Both the position numbers and the translations under genes were made by a program. Below the pieces are notes generated by a model. It did not search any database. It saw only the letters and a list, made by a program, of their open reading frames with translations, and was not told the DNA's origin. From Chelatococcus sp. (GTDB lineage: Bacteria > Pseudomonadota > Alphaproteobacteria > Rhizobiales > Beijerinckiaceae): 64,000 nucleotides of DNA. Below, piece after piece: positions 17,222-26,046 of this stretch (positions are counted from its first letter, which is position 1; every line of letters begins with the position of its first letter). The DNA is taken from contig QFQY01000034.1 of assembly GCA_003248805.1 (NCBI GenBank), positions 8,728 through 72,727 of the forward strand, in the 5' to 3' direction.

Positions 17222-18034
17222 ATGAGCGACATCCTCGCCCGCATCGAGGCCTACAAGCGCGAGGAGATCGCCGCCGCCAAGGCCGCCATCCCCTTCGCCG
17301 AGATCGAGCGCCGCGCCCGCGCGGCCGGCACGTCGCGCCGCTTCGCAGACGCCATGGCGGCGAAGATGAGCGCGGGCCTTCCGGCCCTGATCGCCGAGAT
17401 CAAGAAGGCGAGCCCGTCCAAGGGGTTGATCCGGCCCGATTTCGATCCGCCCGCCTTCGCGCGCGCCTATGCGCAGGGCGGCGCGGCCTGCGTCTCCGTC
17501 CTCACCGACGCGCCCTCCTTCCAGGGCCGGCCGGAGTATCTGGCGCAGGCGCGCGAGGCCTCGGGATTGCCGGCACTGCGCAAGGACTTCCTGTACGATC
17601 CCTATCAGGTCTTCGAGGCCCGCGCCTGGGGCGCCGACTGCATCCTGATCATCATGGCGGGCGTCGACGACGCCACCGCGCGGGATCTCGACGCCGCCGC
17701 GCGCGAGCTCGGCATGGACGTGCTGGTCGAGGTCCACGACGATGCGGAGCTCGACCGGGCGCTGGCGCTCGAAAGCCGCCTGCTCGGCATCAACAACCGC
17801 GACCTGCGCGATTTCCACGTCGATCTCGCGGTGACGGAGCGCCTCGCGCCGCGCGTGCCGGCCGGCCGGATCGTCATCAGCGAGAGCGGCATCTTCACCC
17901 ATGACGATATCCTCCGCCTGAACCGCGTCGGCGTCGGCGCCTTCCTGGTCGGCGAGAGCCTGATGCGGCAGGACGACGTCGCCGCCGCGACCCGGACGCT
18001 GCTCGGCGGCGAGGCCCGCGAGAGCGCCGCGTGA
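17222..18034 (+). CDS. trpC: Indole-3-glycerol phosphate synthase
   Basis: A 270-residue TIM-barrel enzyme converting carboxyphenylamino-deoxyribulose phosphate to indole glycerol phosphate. Conserved elements are LIAEIKKASPSKGLI (catalytic lysine), LRKDFLYDPYQVFEA, DVLVEVHDDAEL, INNRDLRDFHVDL and ISESGIFTHDD. A separate PRA isomerase (TrpF) is expected elsewhere, as no fusion is seen. GAGG precedes the ATG. Its stop overlaps the moaC start as GTGA, indicating translational coupling. Confidence 0.97.
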   Translation: MSDILARIEAYKREEIAAAKAAIPFAEIERRARAAGTSRRFADAMAAKMSAGLPALIAEIKKASPSKGLIRPDFDPPAFARAYAQGGAACVSVLTDAPSFQGRPEYLAQAREASGLPALRKDFLYDPYQVFEARAWGADCILIIMAGVDDATARDLDAAARELGMDVLVEVHDDAELDRALALESRLLGINNRDLRDFHVDLAVTERLAPRVPAGRIVISESGIFTHDDILRLNRVGVGAFLVGESLMRQDDVAAATRTLLGGEARESAA

Positions 18035-18513
18035 GCCGGCTGAGCCATCTCGACGCCGCCGGGCAGGCGCATATGGTCGATGTCGGCGCCAAGGCCGAGA
18101 CCGCCCGCATGGCCGTGGCCGAAGGGCGCGTCGTGATGCTGCCCGAGACGCTCGCCATCGTCCGCGACGGCAACGCCAAGAAGGGCGACGTGCTCGGCAC
18201 GGCCCGGCTCGCCGGGATCATGGCCGCCAAGCGCACCCATGAGCTCATTCCGCTCTGCCATCCGCTGCTGATCGAGAAGGTCGCCGTCGACCTCGCGATC
18301 GACGAGAGCCTGCCGGGCGTGACCGTTCGCGCCGAGGTGCGCATGAGCGGACGCACCGGCGTCGAGATGGAGGCGCTGACCGCCTGCAGCGTCGCCTGCC
18401 TGACGGTCTACGACATGGTCAAGGCGGTGGATCGCGGCATGCGGATCGAGGGCATCCGGCTCCTCCACAAGTCGGGCGGCAAGTCGGGCGTCTACGAGGT
18501 GGAGCCCGCCTGA
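18031..18513 (+). CDS. moaC: Cyclic pyranopterin monophosphate synthase MoaC
   Basis: A 160-residue enzyme forming cyclic pyranopterin monophosphate, the first stable intermediate of molybdenum cofactor synthesis, from the MoaA product. Conserved motifs are GDVLGTARLAGIMAAKRTHE, LIPLCHPL and EALTACSVACLTVYDMVKA, with DRGM following. It begins with GTG, whose TG is shared with the trpC stop, and its TGA shares a base with the moeA ATG. It therefore depends on the trp transcript for expression. Confidence 0.97.
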   Translation: MSRLSHLDAAGQAHMVDVGAKAETARMAVAEGRVVMLPETLAIVRDGNAKKGDVLGTARLAGIMAAKRTHELIPLCHPLLIEKVAVDLAIDESLPGVTVRAEVRMSGRTGVEMEALTACSVACLTVYDMVKAVDRGMRIEGIRLLHKSGGKSGVYEVEPA

Positions 18514-19724
18514 TGGCGTTGACGCCCGTCCGCGTCGCGCTGGAGGCGCTGATCGCCAGCGTGCCGGGGCCGACGGCGCCAGAGACTCTGCCCTTGGCGG
18601 ATTGCGCCGGACGGGTTCTCGCCGCGGATGTCGCGGCGCTCCGGACCCATCCGCCCTTCGCCAATTCCGCCATGGACGGCTATGCCGTGCGCGCCGACGA
18701 CATCCCGGCCGGGGCCAGCCTGTCCGTCATCGGCGAAGCCGCAGCCGGGCGGGGCTTCTCCGGAACGGTCGGCACAGGCGAAGCGGTCCGCATCTTCACC
18801 GGCGCGCCATTGCCCGACGGAGCCGACACCATCCTGATCCAGGAGAACGCCGAGGGCGTCGGCACGCCGACCATCCGCGTCGTCGAGAGTACGGCGCGCG
18901 GGCGTTTCGTCCGCGCCGCCGGTCTCGACTTCACGCAGGGCGATGTGCTGCTCACCGCCGGGCGTATGCTCGACGGCGCGGCGCTCGGGCTGTGTGCCGC
19001 GATGGGGCACCCGGCTCTGACCGTGCGCGGAAAGCCGCTGGTCGCGATTCTCGCCACTGGAGACGAGCTGGTCCTGCCCGGCGAACCGATCGGGCCGGAT
19101 CAGATCGTCGCTTCGAACAGCTTCGCCATCGCCGCGCTGGCGCAGGCCGCCGGTGCGCGCATCCTCGACCTCGGCATCGCCCGCGACGACCACGCCGACC
19201 TCGCGCTCAAGATCGGGCAAGCCCGCCAGGCCGGCGCCGACGTGCTCGTCACCCTCGGCGGCGCCTCGGTCGGCGCGCATGACCTCGTCCAGGAAGCGCT
19301 CACCCGGCAGGGCATGACCCTCGGCTTCTGGAAGATCGCCATGCGCCCGGGCAAGCCGATGATGACCGGCAGGCTCGGCCCCATGGTCGCGCTCGGCCTG
19401 CCCGGCAGCCCCGTCTCGTCGATCGTCTGCGGCCACCTCTTCCTGCTGCCGCTGATAGAAGCCCTGCTCGGCCTGCCCGCCCCCGGGCGCGACCGCAGCG
19501 AGCGCGCCATCCTCGGAGGTGATTTGCCGGCAAATGACGAGCGCGAGGACTATCTGCGCGCAGACCTCGCGGCCACGCCCGAGGGCTGGCTCGCGACGCC
19601 GTTCGGCAAGCAGGATTCCTCGATGCTGGCGACGCTGGCGAAGGCGAAGGCACTGATCATCAGGCCGGCTCATGCAGGCCCCGCGGCAGCCGGCTCGCCC
19701 TGCCGCATCCTGAGGCTGCGCTGA
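18513..19724 (+). CDS. moeA: Molybdopterin molybdenumtransferase MoeA
   Basis: A 403-residue enzyme that inserts molybdate into adenylylated molybdopterin. Recognisable are LPLADCAGRVLAADV, the very conserved PPFANSAMDGYAVRADD, VRIFTGAPLPDGADTILIQE, ILATGDELVLPGEP and TLGGASVGAHDLV, with the C-terminal MPGKP-like MRPGKPMMTGRLG and GLPGSPVSS. Length is normal and MogA is not fused. It overlaps moaC by one base. lexA follows after an 86-base gap with its own promoter. Confidence 0.97.
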   Translation: MALTPVRVALEALIASVPGPTAPETLPLADCAGRVLAADVAALRTHPPFANSAMDGYAVRADDIPAGASLSVIGEAAAGRGFSGTVGTGEAVRIFTGAPLPDGADTILIQENAEGVGTPTIRVVESTARGRFVRAAGLDFTQGDVLLTAGRMLDGAALGLCAAMGHPALTVRGKPLVAILATGDELVLPGEPIGPDQIVASNSFAIAALAQAAGARILDLGIARDDHADLALKIGQARQAGADVLVTLGGASVGAHDLVQEALTRQGMTLGFWKIAMRPGKPMMTGRLGPMVALGLPGSPVSSIVCGHLFLLPLIEALLGLPAPGRDRSERAILGGDLPANDEREDYLRADLAATPEGWLATPFGKQDSSMLATLAKAKALIIRPAHAGPAAAGSPCRILRLR

Positions 19725-19739
19725 CGCCGGCCGCTTGCG

Positions 19740-19754
19740 GAACACAACACGAAC
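19740..19754 (+). promoter_or_regulatory. LexA (SOS) operator of lexA
   Basis: The sequence GAAC-ACAACAC-GAAC is an exact match to the GAAC-N7-GAAC direct-repeat operator established for alphaproteobacterial LexA. It starts 71 bases before the lexA ATG, so lexA is expected to repress itself. Confidence 0.85.
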
Positions 19755-19763
19755 GTGTAGGGT

Positions 19764-19778
19764 GTTCGTGATTTGTTT
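19764..19778 (+). promoter_or_regulatory. Second, imperfect LexA box
   Basis: GTTC-GTGATTT-GTTT is one base away from the same operator read in the opposite orientation (GTTC-N7-GTTC). It begins ten bases after the first box and could bind LexA cooperatively. Confidence 0.45.
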
Positions 19779-19810
19779 CGAATCTGCGTCGCAGGACGAC
19801 GGCGGGGACC

Positions 19811-20509
19811 ATGCTGACACGCAAACAGTTCGAGCTGCTTCGCTTCATTCACGAACGTCTGCGTGAGAGCGGCGTCCCTCCCTCCTTCGACGAGATGAAG
19901 GACGCGCTCGACCTCAAGTCGAAATCGGGCATCCACCGGCTGATCATGGCGCTGGAAGAGCGTGGCTTCATCCGCCGCCTGCCGAACCGCGCCCGCGCGC
20001 TCGAGGTCATCAAGATGCCGGACGGGGCCGGGAACGCTCCGGCGGCCCGTGGCCGCTTCAACCCCTCCGTCGTGCAGGGCGGCCTCGGCAAGGTGCGGCC
20101 GGTCACGTCCGAGGAAGAGCCGCGCGGCACCGTGGCCGTGCCGGTCATGGGCCGGATCGCGGCCGGCACGCCGATCTCGGCGATCCAGAGCCGCAGCCAC
20201 ACCGTCGCGCTTCCCGCGGACATGCTCGGCGGTGGCGAGCATTACGCGCTGGAGGTCAGGGGCGATTCGATGGTGGAGGCCGGCATTCTCGACGGCGACA
20301 CCGTCATCATCCGCAAGCAGGACACCGCGAACACCGGCGATATCGTGGTCGCGCTCATCGACGACGAGGAGGCGACGTTGAAGCGGCTGCGCAAGCGTGG
20401 CTCGTCGATCGCACTCGAAGCCGCCAACCCGGCCTATGAGACGCGCGTGCTCGGCCCCGACCGGGTCCGCATTCAGGGCCGCCTCGTCAATCTGATGCGC
20501 CGTTACTGA
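19811..20509 (+). CDS. lexA: SOS repressor LexA
   Basis: A 232-residue self-cleaving repressor of the SOS regulon. The N-terminal winged helix starts MLTRKQFELLRFI with the recognition region SFDEMKDALDLKSKSGIHRL. The cleavage site is Ala118-Gly119 (GRIAAGTPIS), and the catalytic dyad is Ser153 (RGDSMVEAG) and Lys191 (ATLKRLRKRG). Length matches rhizobial LexA, which has a longer hinge than E. coli LexA. It is preceded by its operator and ends with a 7-base overlap into the converging comEC. Confidence 0.97.
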   Translation: MLTRKQFELLRFIHERLRESGVPPSFDEMKDALDLKSKSGIHRLIMALEERGFIRRLPNRARALEVIKMPDGAGNAPAARGRFNPSVVQGGLGKVRPVTSEEEPRGTVAVPVMGRIAAGTPISAIQSRSHTVALPADMLGGGEHYALEVRGDSMVEAGILDGDTVIIRKQDTANTGDIVVALIDDEEATLKRLRKRGSSIALEAANPAYETRVLGPDRVRIQGRLVNLMRRY

Positions 20510-22755
20510 AGGCGTTCCGGCTCGGCGCCGTCGGCATCGGACGGTGCGGCGCCGGGTTGTCGCGGCATCGCGGGAGTATCGGGCCTGCTGCGGTGCCAGG
20601 GCCGTTCGCCGGTCCGGGCTTCCGCCGCGTTGCGCGTCCATCCGTCGCCACGCCGGTAGAGGGCGACCGCGCCTTCTCGCATCAGGGCCGAGCGCTCGAT
20701 GAGCTGCGCCGCGCAGGCTCCGTTCCAGGGGATCGGGGTGATGACGAGATCGGCGCGGCGGCAGTCCTCGACGATGGCGAGGCGATCGCGCGCGAAGGCG
20801 ATGCTGCGGCCTTCGGGCGTGCGCAGGACGCAGCCCAGAGCATCGCAGGCGGCGCCCTTGCCGAGGCTGGCATCGTCCGGCGGGCGCGCATCACCATCGC
20901 CCGCCAGCCATTGCTGGAGCACGAAGCGGCTGGGCTTGCCCGCGATGGCGAGCCGCCCGTCCCCGCCTCTGACGGCCACGCCGGAGCCGTCGCGCTCGAC
21001 CAGGATCTCCGGACGCTCCGGCTTGGCGGCCACCGCCACCCCGACGGCCAGCGGCAGGATGGCGAGGAGCCTGAGCCGGGTCGTCCACAGCGTGATCCAG
21101 AGCAAGGCCGCCGCGAAGCAGCCGAGGGCCGCCGGGCCGAAGGCCGCGAGCACCAGCGTCGAATGGTCGATCGACGCGACCCAATGCGCGAGCTTGAGCA
21201 CGAGGTCGGACGCGAAGCCCATCAGCGCCCAGGCCGGCCAATCGAGCCCGAACGGATAGGCGAGCACGCCGAACACCGCCGCCGGCATGACGATCAGCGA
21301 GACGAAAGGCAGCGCGAGCGCATTTCCGAGCAGGCCGAAGGGATTGAAGGTCTGGAAGTGATAGGCGCCGAAGGGCGCGGTCGCTGCCGTCGCGATGATC
21401 GTCGTGGCGACGATGCCGATCGCGGCCGTGATCATCGGGCGCAGCGGCCAGGGCAGCGGCGAGGGAGGCACGCCGCGCTCGCGCCCCTCCCAGCGTTCGG
21501 CGAAGGCGATGAGCGCGGCCACCGCGCCGAAAGACATCTGGAAGCTCGGGCCCAGCAGCGCCTCGGGCTCGCGCAGCAGCACGATCATCGCCGCCAGCGC
21601 GAGATTGCGCATGCTCAGCGCCGCGCGGTCGAACAGGATCGCGCCCAGCATCACGAGCGTCATGATGAAGGAGCGGACCGTCGCCACCTCCGCGCCGGAG
21701 AACACGCAATAGGCGGCGGCGCCCGCCATGGCGGCCAGCGCGGCGATCTTCTTGATCGGCCATCGCAGCGCGAGCGTCCCGGACAGCGCCAGCATGGCCC
21801 GCACCAGCCAGAAGATCGTGCCGGCCGCCAGCACCATGTGCAGGCCCGAGATCGAGACGATGTGGTAGATGCCGGCCGCCCGGAGATCGGCATTCGTCGT
21901 CTCGCTGATCAGGCCGCGCTTGCCGGTGACGAGGGCGGCCGCCATGGCCCCGGCCTGCCCGCCCCCCGCCTCGGCGATGCGTTGCGTCAGCGCGTTGCGC
22001 GCGGCGTCGATCGCCGCAGCCCAGACGATGCCGGCGGGTGGCAGGACGGGCGGCGGCGTCACGGTGATGCGCCCCGCGATGCTGCCGACCGCGCCGATCC
22101 CCCGAAAGAAGGCGTCGCGCCCGAAATCGTAGCCACCGGGTTGCGCCGGGCCGGGGGGCGGAAGCAGCCGCGCCGTCGCGCTGATATGCGCCCCCGGCGC
22201 CACGGAGCCCGAGCGGATCGAGACGCGCACCCGGCGCGGCCTGCCCTCGGGCGCGACGCCGGCCATGCCGGTCGTCAGCAGGACGATCCGGGCGCCGGCA
22301 TCCCGCGCCTCCACGGATTCGACGAAACCCGAGATCTGGCCGATGCGCGGCGCCTCCAGGATCGGCGCGCCCACGCTCGCCGTGCGCCACGAGGCGGCGG
22401 CGAAGCCCGCGAACGCCGCCGCCGCGCCGAGACAGAGAAGCGGCACGATCCTGCGCCGGCGAAGCAGGATGGAGAGCCCGGCGGCAAGCAGGAATGCCAC
22501 CGCCGGAGCCCATGCCGCGGGTTCGCGATCGGCCGCGAAATAGAGCAGGATCCCGGCCCCCATCGCGACCGGAAGCCAGAGAAAGAGCCGCCGGCGCTCG
22601 GCCTCCCGCGCCAGCGCCTCGCCCAGGCGGTGCCGCCAGCCCTCGAGCCATGCCGCGAGGCCCGCGCCGCCGAGCGCGAGCAGGGGTGGACGCACGAGCA
22701 GCACGGCTGCGCGCGCGCCGCGCGGTCGCCCTCGTCCCGGCGCATCCGCATCCAC
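20503..22755 (-). CDS. comEC: ComEC/Rec2-family competence protein (DNA uptake channel)
   Basis: A 750-residue polytopic inner-membrane protein expected to form the channel for single-stranded DNA during natural transformation. Domain order: N-terminal membrane segments, a DUF4131-like OB-fold region (about residues 120-215), then the competence domain with about ten helices containing GIYHIVSISGLHMVLAAG and FSGAEVATVRSFIM. The C-terminal ~170 residues contain only a degenerate remnant of the beta-lactamase-like nuclease domain of Gram-positive ComEC: the HxHxDH metal motif is missing. The start at 22755 is the first ATG; the arginine-rich leader makes a later start possible. It converges on lexA and diverges from gltX. 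Confidence 0.88.
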   Translation of the reverse strand: MDADAPGRGRPRGARAAVLLVRPPLLALGGAGLAAWLEGWRHRLGEALAREAERRRLFLWLPVAMGAGILLYFAADREPAAWAPAVAFLLAAGLSILLRRRRIVPLLCLGAAAAFAGFAAASWRTASVGAPILEAPRIGQISGFVESVEARDAGARIVLLTTGMAGVAPEGRPRRVRVSIRSGSVAPGAHISATARLLPPPGPAQPGGYDFGRDAFFRGIGAVGSIAGRITVTPPPVLPPAGIVWAAAIDAARNALTQRIAEAGGGQAGAMAAALVTGKRGLISETTNADLRAAGIYHIVSISGLHMVLAAGTIFWLVRAMLALSGTLALRWPIKKIAALAAMAGAAAYCVFSGAEVATVRSFIMTLVMLGAILFDRAALSMRNLALAAMIVLLREPEALLGPSFQMSFGAVAALIAFAERWEGRERGVPPSPLPWPLRPMITAAIGIVATTIIATAATAPFGAYHFQTFNPFGLLGNALALPFVSLIVMPAAVFGVLAYPFGLDWPAWALMGFASDLVLKLAHWVASIDHSTLVLAAFGPAALGCFAAALLWITLWTTRLRLLAILPLAVGVAVAAKPERPEILVERDGSGVAVRGGDGRLAIAGKPSRFVLQQWLAGDGDARPPDDASLGKGAACDALGCVLRTPEGRSIAFARDRLAIVEDCRRADLVITPIPWNGACAAQLIERSALMREGAVALYRRGDGWTRNAAEARTGERPWHRSRPDTPAMPRQPGAAPSDADGAEPERLQ

Positions 22756-22910
22756 GGCCCAGATACTCCCCCTGCCGCGTCGGAACCCCTTAACGCGGCC
22801 GCCATAGCCATGTTACAGGGGCCGCGCCGGATGTCATGCCGCCCGGCGACACCCTCGCGTCTTTTTGGATCCGGGCGCCGCGAAACCGGCCGGATGGAGT
22901 TACGCCTTCC

Positions 22911-24329
22911 ATGAGCGATGCCGTCGTCACGCGCTTTGCCCCCTCGCCCACCGGGTTTCTCCATATCGGCGGAGGCCGCACGGCACTGTTCAACTGGCTC
23001 TATGCCCGCCATCGCGGCGGCAAGATGCTGCTGCGCATCGAGGACACCGACCGCGAACGCTCGACCGACGCCGCCATCACCGCGATCCTCGACGGGCTCT
23101 CCTGGCTCGGCCTCGATTGGGACGGCGACACCGTCTACCAGTTCGCCCGCGCCGCGCGCCATCGCGAGGTCGCGGAGCAGATGCTGGCGGCGGGCACGGC
23201 CTATCACTGCTACGCCACGCCGGCCGAGCTCGAGGAGATGCGCGAGAAGGCCCGCGCCGAGGGCAAACCGTTGCGCTATGACGGCCGCTGGCGCGATCGC
23301 GATCCGAAGACGGCGCCTGCCGGCGTCAAGCCGGTGATCCGCCTGCGCGCTCCCCAGACCGGCGAGACCGTGGTCGAGGACGAGGTGCAGGGCCGCGTCG
23401 TCTGGCAGAACGAGAATCTCGACGATCTCGTGCTGCTGCGCTCGGACGGCACGCCGACCTATATGCTCGCCGTCGTCGTCGACGATCACGACATGGGCGT
23501 GACCCATGTCATCCGCGGCGACGACCACCTGACCAACGCCGCCCGGCAGACGCAGATCTACAACGCGCTCGGCTGGAAGGTGCCGAGCATGTCGCATATC
23601 CCGCTGATCCACGGGCCGGACGGAGCGAAGCTCTCCAAGCGCCACGGCGCCCTCGGCGTCGACGCCTATCGCTCGATGGGCTATCTGCCGGTGGCCCTGC
23701 GCAACTATCTGCTGCGGCTCGGCTGGAGCCATGGCGACCAGGAGATCTTCTCGACGCAGGAGATGATCGAGCTGTTCAACCTGAGCTCGATCGGCCGCTC
23801 CCCGGCCCGCTTCGATTTCGCCAAGCTGGAGAGCCTGAACGGCCTCTATATGCGCCAGTCGAGCGATCGTGATCTGCTCGAGGCGCTCAAGGTCATCCTG
23901 CCCGAGATCGGCCCGCCGCGCGGCCTGCCCGCCACGCTTCCGGCGGAGCTGGAGGCCAAGTTCCTGGCCGCCATGCCGGGGCTGAAGGAGCGCGCCAAGA
24001 CCCTCGTGGAACTCCTCGACAGCGCCTTCTATCTCTACGCCCCGCGTCCGCTCAAACTGGACGAGAAGGCCGCCGCCCTGCTGGATGCCCCCGCGCGCCA
24101 GCGTCTCGCGGGCCTGAACGATGTTCTCGCCGCCGTGAACGACTGGACCCCACCGGCGCTGGAAGCCGCCGTGCGCGCCTATGCCGAGGCGGAGGGGCTG
24201 AAGCTCGGCCAGGCCGCCCAGCCGCTGCGCGCCGCGCTGACGGGCCGGGCCATGTCGCCGGGGCTGTTCGACGTCATGGCCGTGCTCGGCCGCGAGGAGA
24301 CGCTGGCGCGGCTCGCCGACCAGCGTTGA
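22911..24329 (+). CDS. gltX: Glutamyl-tRNA synthetase
   Basis: A 472-residue class I synthetase charging tRNA-Glu. The HIGH signature appears as HIGG at residues 18-21 (RFAPSPTGFLHIGGGRTALF) and the KMSKS loop as KLSKR from residue 240. Zinc-ligand cysteines are not obvious. The helical anticodon-binding domain fills the C-terminal third. ATG at 22911 restores the usual N-terminus; upstream in-frame codons give an unlikely leader. Alphaproteobacteria may carry two gltX copies, one also serving tRNA-Gln, and I cannot tell which this is. Confidence 0.95.
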   Translation: MSDAVVTRFAPSPTGFLHIGGGRTALFNWLYARHRGGKMLLRIEDTDRERSTDAAITAILDGLSWLGLDWDGDTVYQFARAARHREVAEQMLAAGTAYHCYATPAELEEMREKARAEGKPLRYDGRWRDRDPKTAPAGVKPVIRLRAPQTGETVVEDEVQGRVVWQNENLDDLVLLRSDGTPTYMLAVVVDDHDMGVTHVIRGDDHLTNAARQTQIYNALGWKVPSMSHIPLIHGPDGAKLSKRHGALGVDAYRSMGYLPVALRNYLLRLGWSHGDQEIFSTQEMIELFNLSSIGRSPARFDFAKLESLNGLYMRQSSDRDLLEALKVILPEIGPPRGLPATLPAELEAKFLAAMPGLKERAKTLVELLDSAFYLYAPRPLKLDEKAAALLDAPARQRLAGLNDVLAAVNDWTPPALEAAVRAYAEAEGLKLGQAAQPLRAALTGRAMSPGLFDVMAVLGREETLARLADQR

Positions 24330-24616
24330 GCGCCGCGCGGGACCGTCTTTCGGCTCGGTTGAACGCCCCCGGCAAATGGTCTAGTGACGCGGCTGGTGAT
24401 CCCGTGCCCCGGAACTTCGCCGAGGCATGGATATTGCTTGAAAATCAGTTGGATGAACCCGCCCCCACCCCGTTTTCGACATTCTCCCGTCATCTCGGGT
24501 CGCTCCAGTGTCCTGCGTCCTTTTCGGTCGCCGCGCGGAGCACCCTTTCGGGCAGCCGGACTTGCGGACGAGCGTGACAGCCACTGACAGCACGAGCCTT
24601 GAAAGGATCGGTATCG

Positions 24617-25906
24617 ATGAGCGGAAATGCGACACAGCTGCAGGTCGACGGCAAGACCATCGATTTGGGGGTCAAGACCGGGTCGATCGGCCCGTCCGTC
24701 ATCGACATCGGCAAGCTCTACGCGCAGACCGGGATGTTCACCTACGATCCCGGCTTCACCTCGACGGCGAGCTGCGAGTCTCAGATCACCTATATCGACG
24801 GTGACGCCGGCGTCCTGCTCTATCGCGGCTACCCGATCGAGCAGCTCGCCGAGCATGGCGACTTCCTCGAGACCTGCTACCTGCTGCTCGAAGGCCAGCT
24901 GCCGACCGCCGCGCAGAAGGCCGATTTCGACTACCGCGTCACGCGCCACACCATGGTGCACGAGCAGATGGCCCGCTTCTTCCAGGGCTTCCGCCGCGAC
25001 GCTCACCCGATGGCGGTGATGGTCGGCTCGATCGGCGCGCTCTCGGCCTTCTACCACGACTCGACCGACATCTCGGACCCGCAGCAGCGCATGATCGCCT
25101 CGATGCGCATGATCGCAAAGGTGCCGACGCTGGCGGCGATGGCGTACAAGTACACGGTCGGCCAGCCCTTCGTGTACCCGCTGAACTCGCTCGACTACAC
25201 CTCGAACTTCCTGCGCATGTGCTTTGCCGTGCCGGCCGAGGACTACAAGGTCAACCCGGTGCTGTCGCGCGCGCTCGACCGCATCTTCATCCTGCATGCC
25301 GACCACGAGCAGAACGCCTCGACCTCGACCGTGCGCCTCGCCGGCTCGTCGGGTGCCAACCCCTTCGCCTGCATCGCGGCCGGCGCGGCCTGCCTGTGGG
25401 GTCCCGCCCATGGCGGCGCCAACGAGGCGGCGCTGAAGATGCTCGAGGAGATCGGCTCGGTCGACAACATCCCGAAATACATCGCCAAGGCGAAGGACAA
25501 GAACGACCCCTTCCGCCTGATGGGCTTCGGCCATCGCGTCTACAAGAACTACGATCCGCGCGCCAAGATCATGCAGAAGACCACGCATGAGGTGCTCAAC
25601 GAGCTCGGCATCAAGGACGACCCGCTGCTCGACGTCGCGGTCGAGCTCGAGCGCATCGCGCTGAGCGACGAGTACTTCATCGAGAAGAAGCTCTATCCGA
25701 ACATCGACTTCTATTCGGGCATCACCCTGAAGGCGATGGGCTTCCCGACCTCGATGTTCACCGTCCTCTTCACCCTCGCCCGCACGGTCGGCTGGATCGC
25801 GCAGTGGAAGGAGATGATCGAGGATCCGTCGCAGCGCATCGGCCGCCCGCGCCAGCTCTACACCGGCGCCGGCACCCGCGATTACGTGCCGATCGGCCGG
25901 CGCTGA
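24617..25906 (+). CDS. gltA: Citrate synthase (type II, hexameric)
   Basis: A 429-residue enzyme making citrate from acetyl-CoA and oxaloacetate. Features are the N-terminal beta region (TASCESQITYIDGDAG, LLYRGYPIEQLAEHGDF), ILHADHEQNASTSTVRLAGS (first catalytic His region), GPAHGGANEAALKML, LMGFGHRVYKNYDPRAK (second His) and NIDFYSGITLKAMGFP (catalytic Asp). The extended N-terminus is that of NADH-regulated type II enzymes. An AAAGGA ribosome binding site lies nine bases ahead of the ATG. The 287-base gap after gltX should contain its promoter, which I could not define. A strong terminator follows. Confidence 0.97.
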   Translation: MSGNATQLQVDGKTIDLGVKTGSIGPSVIDIGKLYAQTGMFTYDPGFTSTASCESQITYIDGDAGVLLYRGYPIEQLAEHGDFLETCYLLLEGQLPTAAQKADFDYRVTRHTMVHEQMARFFQGFRRDAHPMAVMVGSIGALSAFYHDSTDISDPQQRMIASMRMIAKVPTLAAMAYKYTVGQPFVYPLNSLDYTSNFLRMCFAVPAEDYKVNPVLSRALDRIFILHADHEQNASTSTVRLAGSSGANPFACIAAGAACLWGPAHGGANEAALKMLEEIGSVDNIPKYIAKAKDKNDPFRLMGFGHRVYKNYDPRAKIMQKTTHEVLNELGIKDDPLLDVAVELERIALSDEYFIEKKLYPNIDFYSGITLKAMGFPTSMFTVLFTLARTVGWIAQWKEMIEDPSQRIGRPRQLYTGAGTRDYVPIGRR

Positions 25907-25932
25907 GACGTCACCGAGATCTGATTTCGCCA

Positions 25933-25962
25933 GAGGGCGCGGCAGGCATCTGCCGCGCCCTC
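25933..25962 (+). terminator. Terminator of gltA
   Basis: A perfect 12-base-pair G+C-rich stem (GAGGGCGCGGCA at 25933-25944 with TGCCGCGCCCTC at 25951-25962) and a 6-base loop, starting 27 bases after the gltA stop. The T-tract is weak (ATCATTTC). Confidence 0.8.
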
Positions 25963-26046
25963 ATCATTTCAGCGGATTGATGCACCCGATCGAAATGATC
26001 TAGGCCTAATGTCAGATAGAATAAGATCTTCTCGGGAGAAAACCTC

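Noticed and set aside
19751..19767. A GAAC-N9-GTTC palindrome overlapping the lexA operator.
   Set aside because: Spacing does not match either the alphaproteobacterial direct-repeat box or the Gram-positive GAAC-N4-GTTC box; it arises because the two overlapping SOS boxes face each other.
20557..22914. A 785-codon plus-strand frame opposite comEC.
   Set aside because: Composition is that of an antisense shadow (Arg, Gly, Glu, Asp runs) and it would end inside gltX in the wrong frame.
24435..24460. TTGAAA as a -35 element for gltA.
   Set aside because: No acceptable -10 hexamer lies 15-19 bases downstream, so no promoter was called.
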